Origin: Lumbricus terrestris
Taxonomy: Eukaryota > Annelida > Clitellata > Crassiclitellata > Lumbricidae
Assembly (NCBI GenBank): GCA_949752735.1
Contig: OX457053.1
Coordinates: forward strand, 9,113,491 to 9,177,490
DNA: 64,000 bases
Direction: 5' to 3'
Positions 10,804 to 21,287 of this stretch are shown in pieces (within the stretch, counting starts at the first letter, position 1; each line of letters opens with the position of its first letter). The notes under the pieces were generated by a model. That model made no database searches and was not told where the DNA came from. It saw nothing but the letters and a program-made list of their open reading frames with translations. Made by a program: the position numbers and the translations under genes.

Positions 10804-11409
10804 GATCGAATGGATTCGGCTATAATTTAGATCGTAGTCTGTGATAGTGGTTTATGCATGTATTTACTCTGTAGGAATGCCTGTGGGCAGCCCACTTAGA
10901 AGAAGTAGTCATGGGATAGAGTGAGACAAACAAATGGAGAAAGATAGAGTGATGCAGACAGACAGACAGACAGGCAGACAGACAGACAGACATAGGGCAA
11001 GGTGTGACGCAGGGTTTGGTCCTACAGTCTATTAATAGCCAAACCACGAATTCCTCGCATTGCTAAGAAGCCGGTGAATTATACAATAAACAACAACAGA
11101 AGTAGAAGCGAGTACATTTATTATGAAAGAGTGATTTAGTGCACTGTGGAGCAATGACTTCTCTATTATGGGTCTCAAACGGTGATAGTTCTCAGAGACA
11201 TTTGGTCCAGGGGCTAGGGATGGTCGGGCTAAACAAGCAGGGCCCAAGAATTTTCTTTGCGGGTTGGGTAGCTTGAATTTTAAAAAGTTTTTCTGTTTGA
11301 CTAGATTGATTTGATTATCTGTCTGTCTGCCTGTCTGTTGAATGGATTGGGTGGTAGAAAACTGGCGCACTATCAATCAGCTACCTTTGTCATTTGTTGC
11401 CTGTCTGTT

Positions 11410-11752
11410 GAATCGATTCTTCTTCTTTAGGTTTGCTGCCTCTCGGCAGGTCCAGATGCCCAACGACGCCACTCTTCTCGGTGTAGTGCTTTTCCTTTAA
11501 GTTTTCCATATCCATCCTCCATCATCCAGTCCAAGAACTTTTCCCTCGGTCTTCCTCTTCCCCTTTCCCCTCCATTTTGCCCTCCACTATGTCTCTTTGC
11601 AAGGAGTTGCCTCTCAGTATATGTCCCATCCAGTTCTTCTGCCTGGTTCTAATTGTATTCATCAAGGATCTTTCCTCTTCCACCTTCTTCAATACTTCTT
11701 CATTTGATTTATGCTCTGTCCAGCTGACCCTTTCCATCCTTCTCCATATCAA
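11410..11752 (-). mobile_element. LINE reverse-transcriptase C-terminal fragment
   Basis: The minus-strand frame contains RMERVSWTEHKSNEEVLKKV then [25 protein letters not shown] and [11 protein letters not shown]. The pattern SWT...NEEVL..V.EER.L...I..R..NW.GHILR.N.L..D..EGK is a well-known C-terminal signature of non-LTR retrotransposon proteins. Downstream, in another frame, [19 protein letters not shown] continues the same tail. The fragment is truncated and frameshifted. Confidence 0.75.
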
Positions 11753-11884
11753 TTGAATCGATTGGGTGGTAGAAAACTAGCGCACTATCAATCAGCCACC
11801 TTTGTCATTTGTTGCTGAAAGGTAGCATAATTGTGTGATTTGTAATTATTTTTGTTGTAAAATACTTGCCAAATATATAATTTT

Positions 11885-12000
11885 ATTATGTGTTTCATAG
11901 CAAAACTGCGACCATGAAGAATCAAACCGTTTCTGTGGTTGGACCAGTGATCTGGAATGGCCTTCCTTTAGAGCTATGCATACACACTGGGACTCTATCA
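11885..12000 (+). mobile_element. LINE C-terminal fragment (WNGLPLEL)
   Basis: A short frame reads TATMKNQTVSVVGPVIWNGL then PLEL, again the GP.IWN.LP signature. A related piece starts near 25525 (TATMKNRAFPVAVLLSAIA). It is broken, with no further domain. Confidence 0.55.
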
Positions 12001-12012
12001 CAATAAATTTGT

Positions 12013-12240
12013 GAAGCACGGTGGTGTAGTGGTGGTGTCGCAGCCATGGAGCCGAAGGGTTCCCGGTTCGAATCCGCCTCAAGTCGCCCCGTAGGGACCT
12101 TGAGCAAGTCCTTCACTCGCAATTGCTCGGGTGCTTCGGTGTGAAACTCCGATGCAGTGTCCGCGTTGGAGTCGGGAGCGCCTCTGAGTAGAGAGCTTGA
12201 AGGGGCGCTATAGAAATGGAGAACAAAATAAAATAAAAAT
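12013..12240 (+). mobile_element. tRNA-derived CORE-SINE copy 1
   Basis: Internal pol III promoter: A-box-like GGTGGTGTAGTGGT (about 12020-12033) and B box GGTTCGAATCC (12065-12075). The core contains GACCTTGAGCAAGTCCTTCA, close to the conserved MIR/CORE-SINE block GACCTTGGGCAAGT. The 3' part reads GGGAGCGCCTCTGAGTAGAG..CTTGAAGGGGCGCTATAGAAAT. A second partial 3' tail follows at 12278-12345. Confidence 0.88.
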
Positions 12241-12562
12241 CCTTCCTCAACAAACTTAAAATTGTTCTTTTTGGGTGTGCTGGAGTCGGGGTGCGCCTCT
12301 GAGTAGTTTCCTTGAAGGGGCGATATGTAAATTTCCGAATGAGTGAGTGGACTGTAAATAATGCAAAGAATTTTTGGTTTAGCTATTTATATAGACAGGT
12401 CTACTAAGACTGGTAGCTGACCAAAATTTATTAAGTGATTGGCAGCTATTTTGGTTGTGAAATGATTGCCACAATAAACCTGTTCAGCTCATTATTATTC
12501 ATGCATAAGCTTACATTGATTTCCGTGGTTTTATGATCATCGTCGATCGTTTTCTCTGTCAG

Positions 12563-12655
12563 GAACTGCGCCAGAAACTAGGGCATCGCCTTCAGCTACC
12601 CGACTTACTCATAAAACCTGTTCAAAGAATCATGAAATACCAACTTCTGCTCAAG
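12563..12655 (+). CDS. trio: Trio exon: DH2 '[16 protein letters not shown]' segment (CR3)
   Basis: Acceptor TCTCTGTCAG, donor AAG|GTAAGT. 31 codons, phase 0/0: [20 protein letters not shown] then [25 protein letters not shown] is the most conserved helix of the DH fold and forms much of the Rho-binding surface. Confidence 0.98.
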
Positions 12656-12735
12656 GTAAGTTGTTGCTGTTGTTGGTAGTGAGGCCCATTGCAGGTCTTT
12701 CAGAACTTCTTTCTTCGATCATATTGACTTGTTTT

Positions 12736-13067
12736 GAGCGGCGCCCGCAGGATTTTTTTCTTGTACGCACAGAAATTTTCCTGATGATCTTTTTTTTTAT
12801 AGTCATCAGCAAAAATTTTCCCCAAAACATACCTTTTCCATCCGCCGAAAAAACTGATGACCTTTTTTTTTTAGTCATCGGCCAAAATTTTTCCAAAAAC
12901 ATACCTTTTCCATCCGCCGAAAAAACTGATGACTTTTTTCTTTTTAGTCATCGGCCAAAATTTTCCCAAAAACATACCTTTTCCATCCGCCGAAAAAACT
13001 GATGACCTTTTTTTAGTCATCGCGCTTTACGCACTTGCGTACGTGCGTACGTCTGCGGGCGTCGCTT
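12736..13067. mobile_element. Non-autonomous hAT-like MITE with internal 78-bp triplication
   Basis: Imperfect terminal inverted repeats: GAGCGGCGCCCGCAG at the left, and AAGCGACGCCCGCAG as the reverse complement of the right end. They are flanked by a perfect 8-bp target duplication CTTGTTTT (12728-12735 and 13068-13075). The interior is three tandem copies of about 78 bp containing CCATCCGCCGAAAAAACTGA. It has no transposase. The 8-bp duplication suggests hAT. Confidence 0.78.
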
Positions 13068-13574
13068 CTTGTTTTTATTTAATGCACTTGTTTGCCTGCA
13101 TGTAACGGGAATGTAAACCACACTACGGCTCAATAGTTTAGTGGAGACGCTTCCCAGATTTCAAAGCTGAAATCATGTTACTCATTTGCATATTGTCTTT
13201 CTATTCGCTACAATGTAGGTTATTGCCCTATATGTCATCAAATCAACAAGTCATTGGTTTAATATAAAAAATAATATTAGAATAATGAATATTAATACCG
13301 TATAGCCTCTCCCTAACTTAACATGTGCAATTACTAATCAACAATATATATATATATCAGGGTTAGAATGTATGGGTGGGACCAAGGATATCACTACGTT
13401 GCCCAGTCAATGAATCTTTCAGTGACATGGTGACATGGTAACCTAATGGTTGAGTGGTATCTTGGCACATAGAGAGTGGGGCTTCAAACTTCATCCTCTC
13501 AGCTGGTCTCTCTGTAGGAACCTTTGCTTGCAATTGGTCAGCAACATCAATTAATACTTTGGCATCATATCTTG

Positions 13575-13830
13575 TCTTGTCTTGTCGTCAACCATCCTCG
13601 ATCCGAGGGTTGACCGCATCATGGACGAGCTTCCTCCATCTCTCCCTGTCCCTTGTGTCCACCAGAGTCTGCCCGAGAGTTGTTCCCATCCATGTTCCGA
13701 TGTTGACAAGCCAGCCCATCCTTGGCCTCCCTCGTGTTCTTGCTACTGGTACATTTCCCTGTATGATCTCTTTCTCCAGACATTCTCCGCTTTTTCTCAT
13801 GTAAGAATGTATGCATGCATACATGCATAC
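13575..13830 (-). mobile_element. LINE protein C-terminal fragment (…NPRIEDG*)
   Basis: The minus frame reads VARTRGRPRMGWLVNIGTWM, then DTRDRERWRKLVHDAVNPRI EDG and stop. RGRPR..W..NI..W.G......DR..WR..VH...PRIEDG is a common C-terminus of endonuclease-reverse transcriptase LINE proteins. It is truncated upstream by a TGCATACA repeat near 13808-13830. Confidence 0.7.
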
Positions 13831-13916
13831 ATTCTTACACAATCCCACAGCTGCTCTGAACGTTGGCTGGTGCAACTAGTGAGCTTGAGAAGAGCCCAAT
13901 ATTCAGTCATTGAGTT

Positions 13917-14197
13917 TGGGCGCCTGCACGGAGGGGCACGAGGGGGCACTTGGTCCCCTGGAAAATTGACTCCTGTATTTTAACTGCTACTTTTGAGATT
14001 TTGACAAATTTCTTTGCTCTAAAGCACTTATGATACTAATGATAAACAAGGTGAAAGTGAGACATTTATGTTTAGGCACCTCTACGAGAAAAACCATGTT
14101 TTTATTTTTCGGCTTTGCATCTTTCAAGCTCTTGCTGAAAACTTAATCATGCCCATTGTGTCTGCCCTCGCATACAAAAATTTATGTTGGCGCCCAT
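13917..14197. mobile_element. MITE, family B (GGGCGCC TIR), copy 1
   Basis: Begins GGGCGCCTGCACGGAGGGGC and ends TGTTGGCGCCC, so it has terminal inverted repeats. Internal blocks (AAATTTCTT.GC..TA.AG; ACCTCTA.GA.AAA..CCATGT) recur in the element at 33108-33475. I found no clear target duplication. Confidence 0.55.
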
Positions 14198-14449
14198 GTC
14201 CATGAGGTTGATTTCGAGGATGTTGCAGTGTATAGAGATCCAAGCAATAGCAATTGAGGCAAAGACCTTATAGTCTAATTTCTTTGGTTGAAGCAAGTAC
14301 ATTAAATTCTCGAAGACTGATTTAATGCACTGTTTCGACTTTATTGATTTGAAGCACGCAATTTTAAATGAAATAGGACAGAGTTCTGTTCCGCGCAGTT
14401 TTACGTCGGTGTTGCTTTGAATAAGTCATTGTCTGGATTTATTTTCCAG

Positions 14450-14578
14450 GACATTTTGAAGTACACGGAAAGGGCGAACGAGGACACCGATGACCTGAAG
14501 AGGGCCGTAGAGGTCATGCGTGTTGTTCCGAAGGCCGCAAACGACATGATGAATGTCGGACGCCTCCAGGGTTTTGAT
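14450..14578 (+). CDS. trio: Trio exon: end of DH2 / DH-PH junction
   Basis: Acceptor TTATTTTCCAG, donor GAT|GTGAGC. 43 codons, phase 0/0, from DILKYTERANEDTDDLKRAV to NDMMNVGRLQGFD. (K)D.L.Y......DL..AVE.M..VP...NDMMN.GRLQGF is the conserved exit of the second DH domain and first strand of PH2. Confidence 0.98.
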
Positions 14579-14984
14579 GTGAGCGAATCAATTTTGGCCA
14601 ATGCTCATCAAAAATGAAAACAGTTCGAATGATAAAAATTGGCCAAATTGGAAATAATCGCCCTAAGGTGTTTAAGCTCTCGAAGGCCTTCGAAAATCAA
14701 CAAACGTGTGAGATACGTAGCGAATAATTAATAATAAGAATAAAACAATATTGAATTGTGCTTCATGGATATTTATGGTTGCTTAAAATTTAGAATGTTC
14801 TATTACTCCCAGTTGCACACACATGTTGCTCTGTAAATTATTGTGGGCTCCAAAGAATTGAGAAAATTGATTATTTATAAAGTAATGTTTCAACGGTCTA
14901 GGCTTCTTTGTGACTCATAATGAAAAGATTCTTATTCACTAGTTAAAAGCTCGGCACTAGGGATCAGCCTATTCGCGAGTTCTG

Positions 14985-15142
14985 CGGTTCGCACTGTAGT
15001 CGGGAGCACCTCTGAGGAGAGAGCTTGAAGGGGCGGTATAGAAATAAATAAAGAAATAAATGAAATAAAATAGAGAAATAAATGAAATAAAATAAAGAAA
15101 TAAATGAAATAAAATAAAGAAATAAATGAAATAAAATAAATA
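14985..15142 (+). repeat. SINE/LINE tail fragment plus (GAAATAAAT)n tail
   Basis: TGTAGTCGGGAGCACCTCTG..GAGAGCTTGAAGGGGCGGTA is the local retroposon 3' end. It is followed by about 95 bp of degenerate AGAAATAAATGAAATAAAAT units, an expanded tail. Confidence 0.75.
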
Positions 15143-15223
15143 TGGGGCTCCAAGTAAATAGGAAAATTTTTACAGATGCTAGAATTTTGTTGAACTCACC
15201 GACGCACTGTTTTTGTTTTGTAG

Positions 15224-15421
15224 GGTAAGATAACGGCGCAGGGAAAGCTGCTATTGCAAGATATTCTGTTCGTCCTTGAGCCGGCGCCAAAGGGCAAGGG
15301 CGAGACGTTCCGTGAGCGGCGAGCGTTTCTCTTCGAACAGATGATCATATTCAGCGAAGAAATGGATAAACGGAAAAACAATCTCTCACATCCGGGCTAC
15401 ATCTTCAAGAACAGCATGAAC
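15224..15421 (+). CDS. trio: Trio exon: PH2, strands 1-4
   Basis: Acceptor TTTTGTTTTGTAG, donor AAC|GTAGGA. 66 codons, phase 0/0. GKITAQGKLLLQDILFVLEP opens the PH fold, FRERRAFLFEQMIIFSEEMD is the strand pair that reads R.FLFEQ..IFSE in vertebrate Trio, and the exon ends SHPGYIFKNSMN. Confidence 0.97.
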
Positions 15422-15445
15422 GTAGGATGATCATGATGATGATTC

Positions 15446-15941
15446 CAGTGGCGTAGACAAGGGGGGGTTTCGTGGGGTTAAAACCCCCATTGGCCTAAGA
15501 AAAAAGTTTTTTTAAACGTTATTTGTGGGGCGCGGTGGTGTAGTGGGTATGTTCGCCGCCTTGCAGCCGAAGGGTTGTAGGTTCGAATCCACCTCAAGTC
15601 GCCGCGTAGGGACCTTGGGCAAGTCCTTCACTCGCAGTTGCTCAGCGCTTCAGCGTGAAACTCCGATGCAGTGTCCGCTCTGCAGTCGGGAGCGCCTCTG
15701 AGTAGAATACTTGAAGGGGCACTATAACAAGTGCACATACAAACAAACAAACAAACTTAAATAAGAAAAAACAAAACAATTGCTTGCAGTAACAATTGTT
15801 TTTCTTACTTTATTCCATTTGTTACTTTATTCCCTTATTATTTACTGTAATACTGTTGGGTTGGTGCCAAAAAGGGCATCCGGCAAGGCCATAAACCCCC
15901 CAACCCCCAACCCCCATCATAAATTCCTGGCTACGCCACTG
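15446..15941. mobile_element. hAT-like MITE, CAGTGGCG family, copy 1 (contains a SINE)
   Basis: Starts CAGTGGCGTAGACAAGGGGG and ends TCCTGGCTACGCCACTG. Flanks are GATGATTC (15438-15445) and GATGACTC (15942-15949), an 8-bp duplication with one mismatch. It begins 25 nt after the Trio PH2 exon. A complete SINE (15527-15757) sits inside. The copy at 40387-40645, in reverse orientation, lacks the SINE and shows the pre-insertion arrangement. Confidence 0.85.
15527..15757 (+). mobile_element. tRNA-derived CORE-SINE copy 2 (nested)
   Basis: Best-preserved copy: GGGGCGCGGTGGTGTAGTGG start, B box GGTTCGAATCC (15580-15590), core GACCTTGGGCAAGTCCTTCA, then GGGAGCGCCTCTGAGTAG, CTTGAAGGGGCACTATAACA and a (CAAA)n-like tail. 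It is inserted in the MITE at 15446-15941, so it is younger than that element. Confidence 0.92.
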
Positions 15942-16072
15942 GATGACTCAACCGTCGTTTCCAAGTTTTGCTTTCTATTTTGCATTTTATTTATATCTAT
16001 TTTCTGTTTCTGTTTTGGCTGTGTTAATATGCTTTTGTTTTGTTGTATTGTATTATATTGTGTCTGACTACT

Positions 16073-16345
16073 TATAAGGCGCTTCTCAGAGCAAAAGCCT
16101 TTCAGGAGCGCTTCCAGTGTGTGCAACCCCGAGAGAAAAGGCAGTTGTTTGAGACGAGAGAAAGATTACAAAGAACTACCAGAGCGAACTGATGGGGAAA
16201 GTCCATTTCATAGGGAGGGACCTATGCAGGCAAATGATCTGGATTGAGCCATGGCGGTCCTGATGTAGGGAACAAAGAGGTCAAGCCGATCAGAGGACCT
16301 AAGAGGACGCAGCAAAGTGTATTATTAAGCGTTGTGGTTGATGTG
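16073..16345 (-). mobile_element. Degraded retroposon 3' region
   Basis: Begins TTATAAGGCGCTTCTCAGAG with further blocks shared with 6726-6900 (AGTGTGCAA, GAGAGAAAAG, GTTTGAGA). It is probably the 3' untranslated end of an old LINE in reverse orientation. It has no frame of note. The run 16499-16521 is (GAT)n. Confidence 0.45.
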
Positions 16346-16760
16346 TGCTGTCGTTCCTTAATGTTAATACCGGTATATACTAATAAATAATGGTATGGAC
16401 CTGCTGACCGGACCGGTTGAAGCTGGGCAACATGACACGAGACAGACTCAGACAGAGAGTGACGTCGGACACCTACGGGCATTTAACCCAAGGATTTGAT
16501 GATGATGATGATGATGATGATACTAATAAATGACAAACCATAACACTTGTATGTTATTGTATAAGTTAACTATGATGGTAATGTATGCTAATATGTGGCT
16601 AGCTGTAATGTTAATGTATGCTAATATTTGGGTGAGTGTGATGCCAATGAAAATAATAATGAGTCACATTGCCTACTTTTCTTCGATCACCATAGATTTC
16701 CCTTACTTTACTAATTCCCTTCCTTACGTTACGCGTTTACCTTACCGTACGTTGTGCTAG

Positions 16761-16947
16761 ATAAACAACATGACGCTCGTTGAGCACTGCAGCGAGGATC
16801 CGCTCGACTTTCTACTCCTCAGCAAGAAGGAAGCGGTGAAGGGAACGGCGCTGAAGCTCTACTGCCAAGCACCGAGGGCGGATGTGAAGCAGACGTGGAT
16901 TGCACAGATCAATTCGTTGCTCGCCATGCAAGGAGACTTCCTTCGAG
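16761..16947 (+). CDS. trio: Trio exon: PH2 C-terminal half
   Basis: Acceptor GTTGTGCTAG, donor CGAG|GTTCTA (weak). 62 codons plus 1 nt. It includes LVEHCSEDPLDFLLLSKKEA and the C-terminal PH helix ADVKQTWIAQINSLLAMQGD then FLR, matching QTWI.EINQ.L..Q..FL of Trio and Kalirin PH2. Phase 0 to phase 1. Confidence 0.95.
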
Positions 16948-17149
16948 GTTCTATTGAATTTAATTAATTTATTGACTGATTAATTGACTTAATTAACGCG
17001 ATTAATTAAATGTAAATGCACATGTTTTCCTATGGTGACTGCATGGCAGAGACGCTGGTCATGTTTTAGTGAGTACATTTGTTTAATGTTTAAACTATCC
17101 GCGCCTCAGATTCACATTTCGGTGTGACCTTGCGCGCGTTACAAATTTA

Positions 17150-17150
17150 C

Positions 17151-17188
<38 letters not shown>
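17150..17188. repeat. (AAT)n microsatellite
   Basis: Thirteen or so AAT units in the Trio intron after 16947. No other feature was seen from 16948 to 17400. Confidence 0.9.
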
Positions 17189-17189
<1 letters not shown>

Positions 17190-17419
17190 TAATGTAACTA
17201 GAAATTTCTGTAGCGTCATTCACAGCCATGACTATTCAGTTGCGAATAGTAGTAATAGTAGTTTAAATCCTTCACCATGGCCACCGCCCACCATTTGAAT
17301 GGGAGCCCCACCCACATTAATGTTTAAGATCACTGTGTGTTGTAAGGTAAGAATGATGTAAGATGCTAATGTTGCAGAAGGTTGAGAAGCAGTGTAGGCC
17401 TACACCTTTATTACAAAGA

Positions 17420-17690
17420 CTGCTTCGGTCAGAACTCGAGCTTTTGCCTTCATTGGTCGTGCACTTTTGAATCAGCTCTCTCTCCATTGACACATTCTTT
17501 GTTATTAGCTGGTACCCCAAGCACAAGTATCTCAAAATTACTTTATTGTCTCTTGGTCTTTCGCTCTGGGAGCGCCTCTGATTGGTTGGCACTGTGAGAG
17601 GCGCTTTAAGTGGTGGCGCATTGGATAACACACTGGCATAGAGATCAATGGTGCTGAGTTCGATTCCCGAAGCCCCCATAGGCTAGACGT
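17420..17690 (+). mobile_element. Old LINE C-terminal end and adjacent tRNA-like SINE head
   Basis: Positions 17440-17610 contain a degraded LINE end (GGGAGCGCCTCTGATTGG..GAGAGGCGCTTTAAG). From about 17607, GTGGCGCATTGGATAACACA and GAGTTCGATTCCCG are spaced like tRNA A and B boxes, but they differ from the main CORE-SINE. This is therefore probably a second tRNA-derived family. It is not a functional tRNA gene, since no paired acceptor stem is evident. Confidence 0.45.
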
Positions 17691-17976
17691 GCTTTGTAGG
17701 ATGCTAATACGGCACCCTTGTATTGCAGGCTGTCTGTTCTGTTAGTAGTTGAGATTGATGTTAATAAAGATAACTGCATAATTGTGTGCTGTGACCGGAT
17801 TGTTTCAATAAAGGAGATTGTTATTATTGAATGCAATTACACCGGAGAGGCAGAGGAACACTGAAATGATAATTATGACAATGAGAATAAGTTGAATATG
17901 GTTTGTGTTGTCTTTTTTATAAATTGATGCAAGTTGTTTGAACAAGCGATGATATCTTTTATTTTCGATCGAGCAG

Positions 17977-18022
17977 CTCTGCAGTCTCCGATTGCTTATC
18001 AGAAAGAACTGACAAAAGAACT
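17977..18022 (+). CDS. trio: Trio exon: post-PH2 'ALQSPIAYQKE' segment
   Basis: A 46-nt micro-exon: acceptor GATCGAGCAG, donor CT|GTAAGT. With the split codon it reads ALQSPIAYQKELTKE. Vertebrate Trio has ALQSPIEYQ at the same place, which makes this short exon certain despite its size. Phase 1 to phase 2. Confidence 0.95.
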
Positions 18023-18848
18023 GTAAGTTTTTGTCACGTCATTCGTTTAATTGCTTTAGGATCTATGCACAGTGTTTCAGAAAAATGTAATCCATGGATG
18101 TATGCCACAGTATGTGACAAATGCATGGAAAAATCATCATGCAATCTAATGTAAATAATTGTAGATACATTTTGTGCAATGTATGACATGTACAAGAATA
18201 AATGAAATTTGTTAATGGTTTGTTCAGACTTTGCACTTACGGAAATATTTTCTGCTGTGCAAACGATATGCACTAGGCTACTTATAAGAAAAGTTAGGTG
18301 AATTAATGTGTTTTTCATATATGACCTATTTTCAACCGTCATTCGTAAAACAACGAAGATTTTGGGATAACATTAGTTTGGATTGTATATCAGAAACAAT
18401 ATGGCTGAAAACTGACGAGTCATCGCAGTAACCCATACAGCAAACTTCTTTTTTGTCATGCACAATTATAATCTTCTTGGAAGTGAATCTTACCCGATCT
18501 GGTATGATTTGCTAGTGCAAATGAGCATTACTGGATATTTTATGGAGCCTCTGAGAAACGATGGTAGTGGTTTGGGTTGTTTGGTTGTTTATTTTAGCCA
18601 CACCTTTGACTTATGTGAATCAGGATTTCAGAACAAGTAAGTATGTAAGCGGTTCGCTGATGGTGAAAACATTAGTGCACACTTTGAGTTGAAATATTAG
18701 AAATAATAACGTTCTCGTTGATAAACTGGAACCGTTAGCGATTGGATAAAATTATGTACATGATAATGAAAATGGCAAGGGCTTAAGAACTTGAGAAATA
18801 ATTATATAAAGTGTAGTGAATGTTCGAATTTAGTAATCAGTAGGCCTA

Positions 18849-19327
18849 CAGTGTTTAATCTAGACGTCTCTGAGGGGGGAAAGTTCCCCCCCAGGATTGA
18901 CATTTCTCCCCCAGAAAAATTTGTTGAAATGATATTGGTTTTTAGTTACTGTTTTCGTCATTGTTTTACATGAAGTGTTATAATATACCGTGATATTATT
19001 TATTATTATAAATTATGATTATAATGACATTATTTACTACTATAATATATGATACTATCATGTTAATATGACACCTTAAAATGCAGCCATTGCAATGTGG
19101 AAATTCAAAAAATTTCTAATGGGTCACTGAAAAAGTTCAGCTATTTTGTTAAGACGACACCTTAAAATGCAATGTGGAAATTCAAAAAGTTTCTGATGGG
19201 GAGGGGCGCATCCCCTCCCCATTCCCCTCCCCTCACAGTCTCGGTGCTATGCGCATCATGAGCCTCAATTGTCTCCCCCCAGAAACCTCAATTCCCCCCC
19301 CAGAGGAGGGGACTAGATTAAACACTG
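18849..19327. mobile_element. Mutator-like MITE (15-bp TIR, 9-bp TSD)
   Basis: Perfect terminal inverted repeats CAGTGTTTAATCTAG / CTAGATTAAACACTG. Flanked on both sides by GTAGGCCTA (18840-18848 and 19328-19336), a 9-bp duplication that suggests a Mutator-like element. Subterminal C/G-rich inverted blocks follow. The interior shares ACACCTTAAAATGCA and GCAATGTGGAAATTCA motifs with the large element at 39775-42497. No transposase. Confidence 0.78.
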
Positions 19328-19807
19328 GTAGGCCTAGTTAGCTGGCGACCGTGTGGAATGGCGAGGACTTGTTGACCAATGCTCCGATCGGAACAGGAGG
19401 AACTAAGTCTAAGTCTAAGTAAGGCCTAGTTGTGTGTTGTTACATATTTCTGAAACACTGTGTTCTTAGTTATTTAAGTTTACTTATCAATGTATTATAT
19501 TAAGACTGGACAACAGATTCATTTAATTCATTCACTCATAAATTTGTTCATTCAGGGATTTATAAAGCAACTCTTCAAGACAGATACTCAGATTTGTCCC
19601 TGATTCCAGCGCATACAGTCAGTGATAAGAGTTTTCAAGCGAACACTAAGTAGCTGCTACATCGTAAATCTGACTCAGGCTGACAGGACCTAAAACATGC
19701 AATTGAACATGTGACCGAATTTTGGTATTTGGCAAATAGAGCATGTTGCATATGGTGACACTGAAAACAGAGATAATGACAGTGATAATAATAATGATAA
19801 TGACCAG

Positions 19808-19892
19808 TTACGATCGTAATCGTAACCTCCAAATTTCCAAAGCGCCACTCAAAAGACAAACGCAGGGGCACCAGCTTATTCACGAGCGCTAG
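19808..19892 (-). mobile_element. Solo 3' end of the local L2 LINE
   Basis: (ACGATT)n-like start, then AAGCGCCACTCAAAAGAC and GGGGCACCAGCTTATTCACG. This matches the extreme 3' end of the LINE at 47630-51159 (47655-47710). It is severely 5'-truncated, and lies in the Trio intron about 70 nt before the next exon. Confidence 0.8.
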
Positions 19893-19960
19893 TAATCACA
19901 ATGACAACCTACCGCTACCGTACCTCAATTATTGATCTCGTGTGTGTGTGTTTTCGAAAG

Positions 19961-20549
19961 GTCTGCACCAGAGATCAACGTTCTCCAGCACGGATCGGTC
20001 CTCCGCAAGACTCACTCCCAACCGCACTCAACCAAGAACTCCATCAATCCTCAGTCAGGCGGCAAGGGCGGAAAGGACACGTACAAGCGATCCGGGAAGA
20101 AGTCATCCGTTCCGACGATCAAGGGATCCATGGCAACCCCGGATCCGCAGCAGCAGCAGCAGCAACCGAAGCCGGAGCCGCAGTCCATCGACGCCTCATC
20201 CAGCGATCCTTCGCTGCGGAAGCTGAAGAACGAAGACCGGAGCCTCCGCAGCAAGTCGAATTCTCCCCAGCCGAAGCGGAACATCATCGAAGGGATCCGT
20301 TATACTCTGATGCCGTTCAAATCACGCAGCCAGGAGGACCTCGTGAGGCAGAATGTGGTCGGGAGTGATATAAACTGCTGCGGTGCGGGTGGTGGTGGTG
20401 CGGGTGGTGCTGGTGTTGGTGGTGGTGCGATGGCGATGACGATGACGACGTTGGCGACAATGACGGATGCACAGAATGCGATGTTCCGGTCGACACATGC
20501 TGCGGCTGCTGCTGTCGCCGCTGCTGCTGCTGTTGCTAACGAGAAGGCG
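19961..20549 (+). CDS. trio: Trio long exon: low-complexity linker after PH2
   Basis: Acceptor GTGTTTTCGAAAG, donor GCG|GTAGGG. One base plus 196 codons. Begins SAPEINVLQHGSVLRKTHSQ (basic, Ser-rich), then a (CAG)n-encoded poly-Gln, KNEDRSLRSKSNSPQPKRN, a Gly-rich block, a Met/Thr block (MAMTMTTLATMTDA) and poly-Ala, ending ANEKA. The frame stays open past the donor to 20663, but the donor gives the phase 0 required by the next exon. This linker is long and poorly conserved in the family and here contains three homopolymer tracts likely to vary in length. Confidence 0.9.
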
Positions 20550-21287
20550 GTAGGGAAACGCATCTCTCTCTTCGGGTTATACAATTGGTCGTCTTCGTTT
20601 ACTATTTCTGCTCCTTATGTGTGTTCGTCTGCTTTTCTTGTTTCTTTATACGGTATCTTCTGAATCTTCATATGGTTTCTTTGTTCTTTACTTGTTCTTT
20701 CTTGTTTCTTTATGGTATCTTCTGAATCTTCGCTTGTTTTTTTAATTTTTTTGTGTCGTATCTTCTGATTCTTTGTTTGGTTTCTGAATGTTCTTCGTAT
20801 GTTTTGTTTTTCTCGTTCTTTTCACAGTGTATTCTGGTTCTTCGTATGGCTACCATGTGTTCTTTGCAGGTTGTTCTTGTTTCTCTTCTGATGCTTCATG
20901 TGGTATTTGTTTGTCCTTTGTACTTTTTTCTCTCGTTCTTCCGATGGCATCTTCTGATCTTCTTGTTTCTTCTTTTTTGTCATCATCATCATAATTTTTA
21001 TTTTGTTTTTTCATCTAATTATTATGGTGCATAATTGATCTTCATTTTCTTTTTGTCATTCATATATTTCTGTACACTTACATGTGTACACCAATGCAGA
21101 CATAATGCTTTCATAAATGGGTACATAAATCCTGCTTACGAACTGCTTATAAACCAAGCATGCCAAAAAGCCTTAGTGTGGCCGGTAATTAAGACAAACT
21201 ATGAAATATGAAGGCATTAGAATTGTAACCTGCTATCATGCTATCATAATCTTTATTTGATTGAATTGTGTTGCAATGTGTTTTCAG

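Noticed and set aside
17607..17680. Functional tRNA gene.
   Set aside because: A- and B-box-like words are present, but no paired acceptor stem or anticodon arm is evident; treated as a SINE head. The same applies to the CORE-SINE heads.
20550..20663. Continuation of the Trio long exon to the stop at 20664.
   Set aside because: The donor GCG|GTAGGG at 20550 gives the exact phase for the next exons, and the residues after it (hydrophobic, Phe/Ser-rich) look intronic. An unspliced short isoform cannot be excluded.
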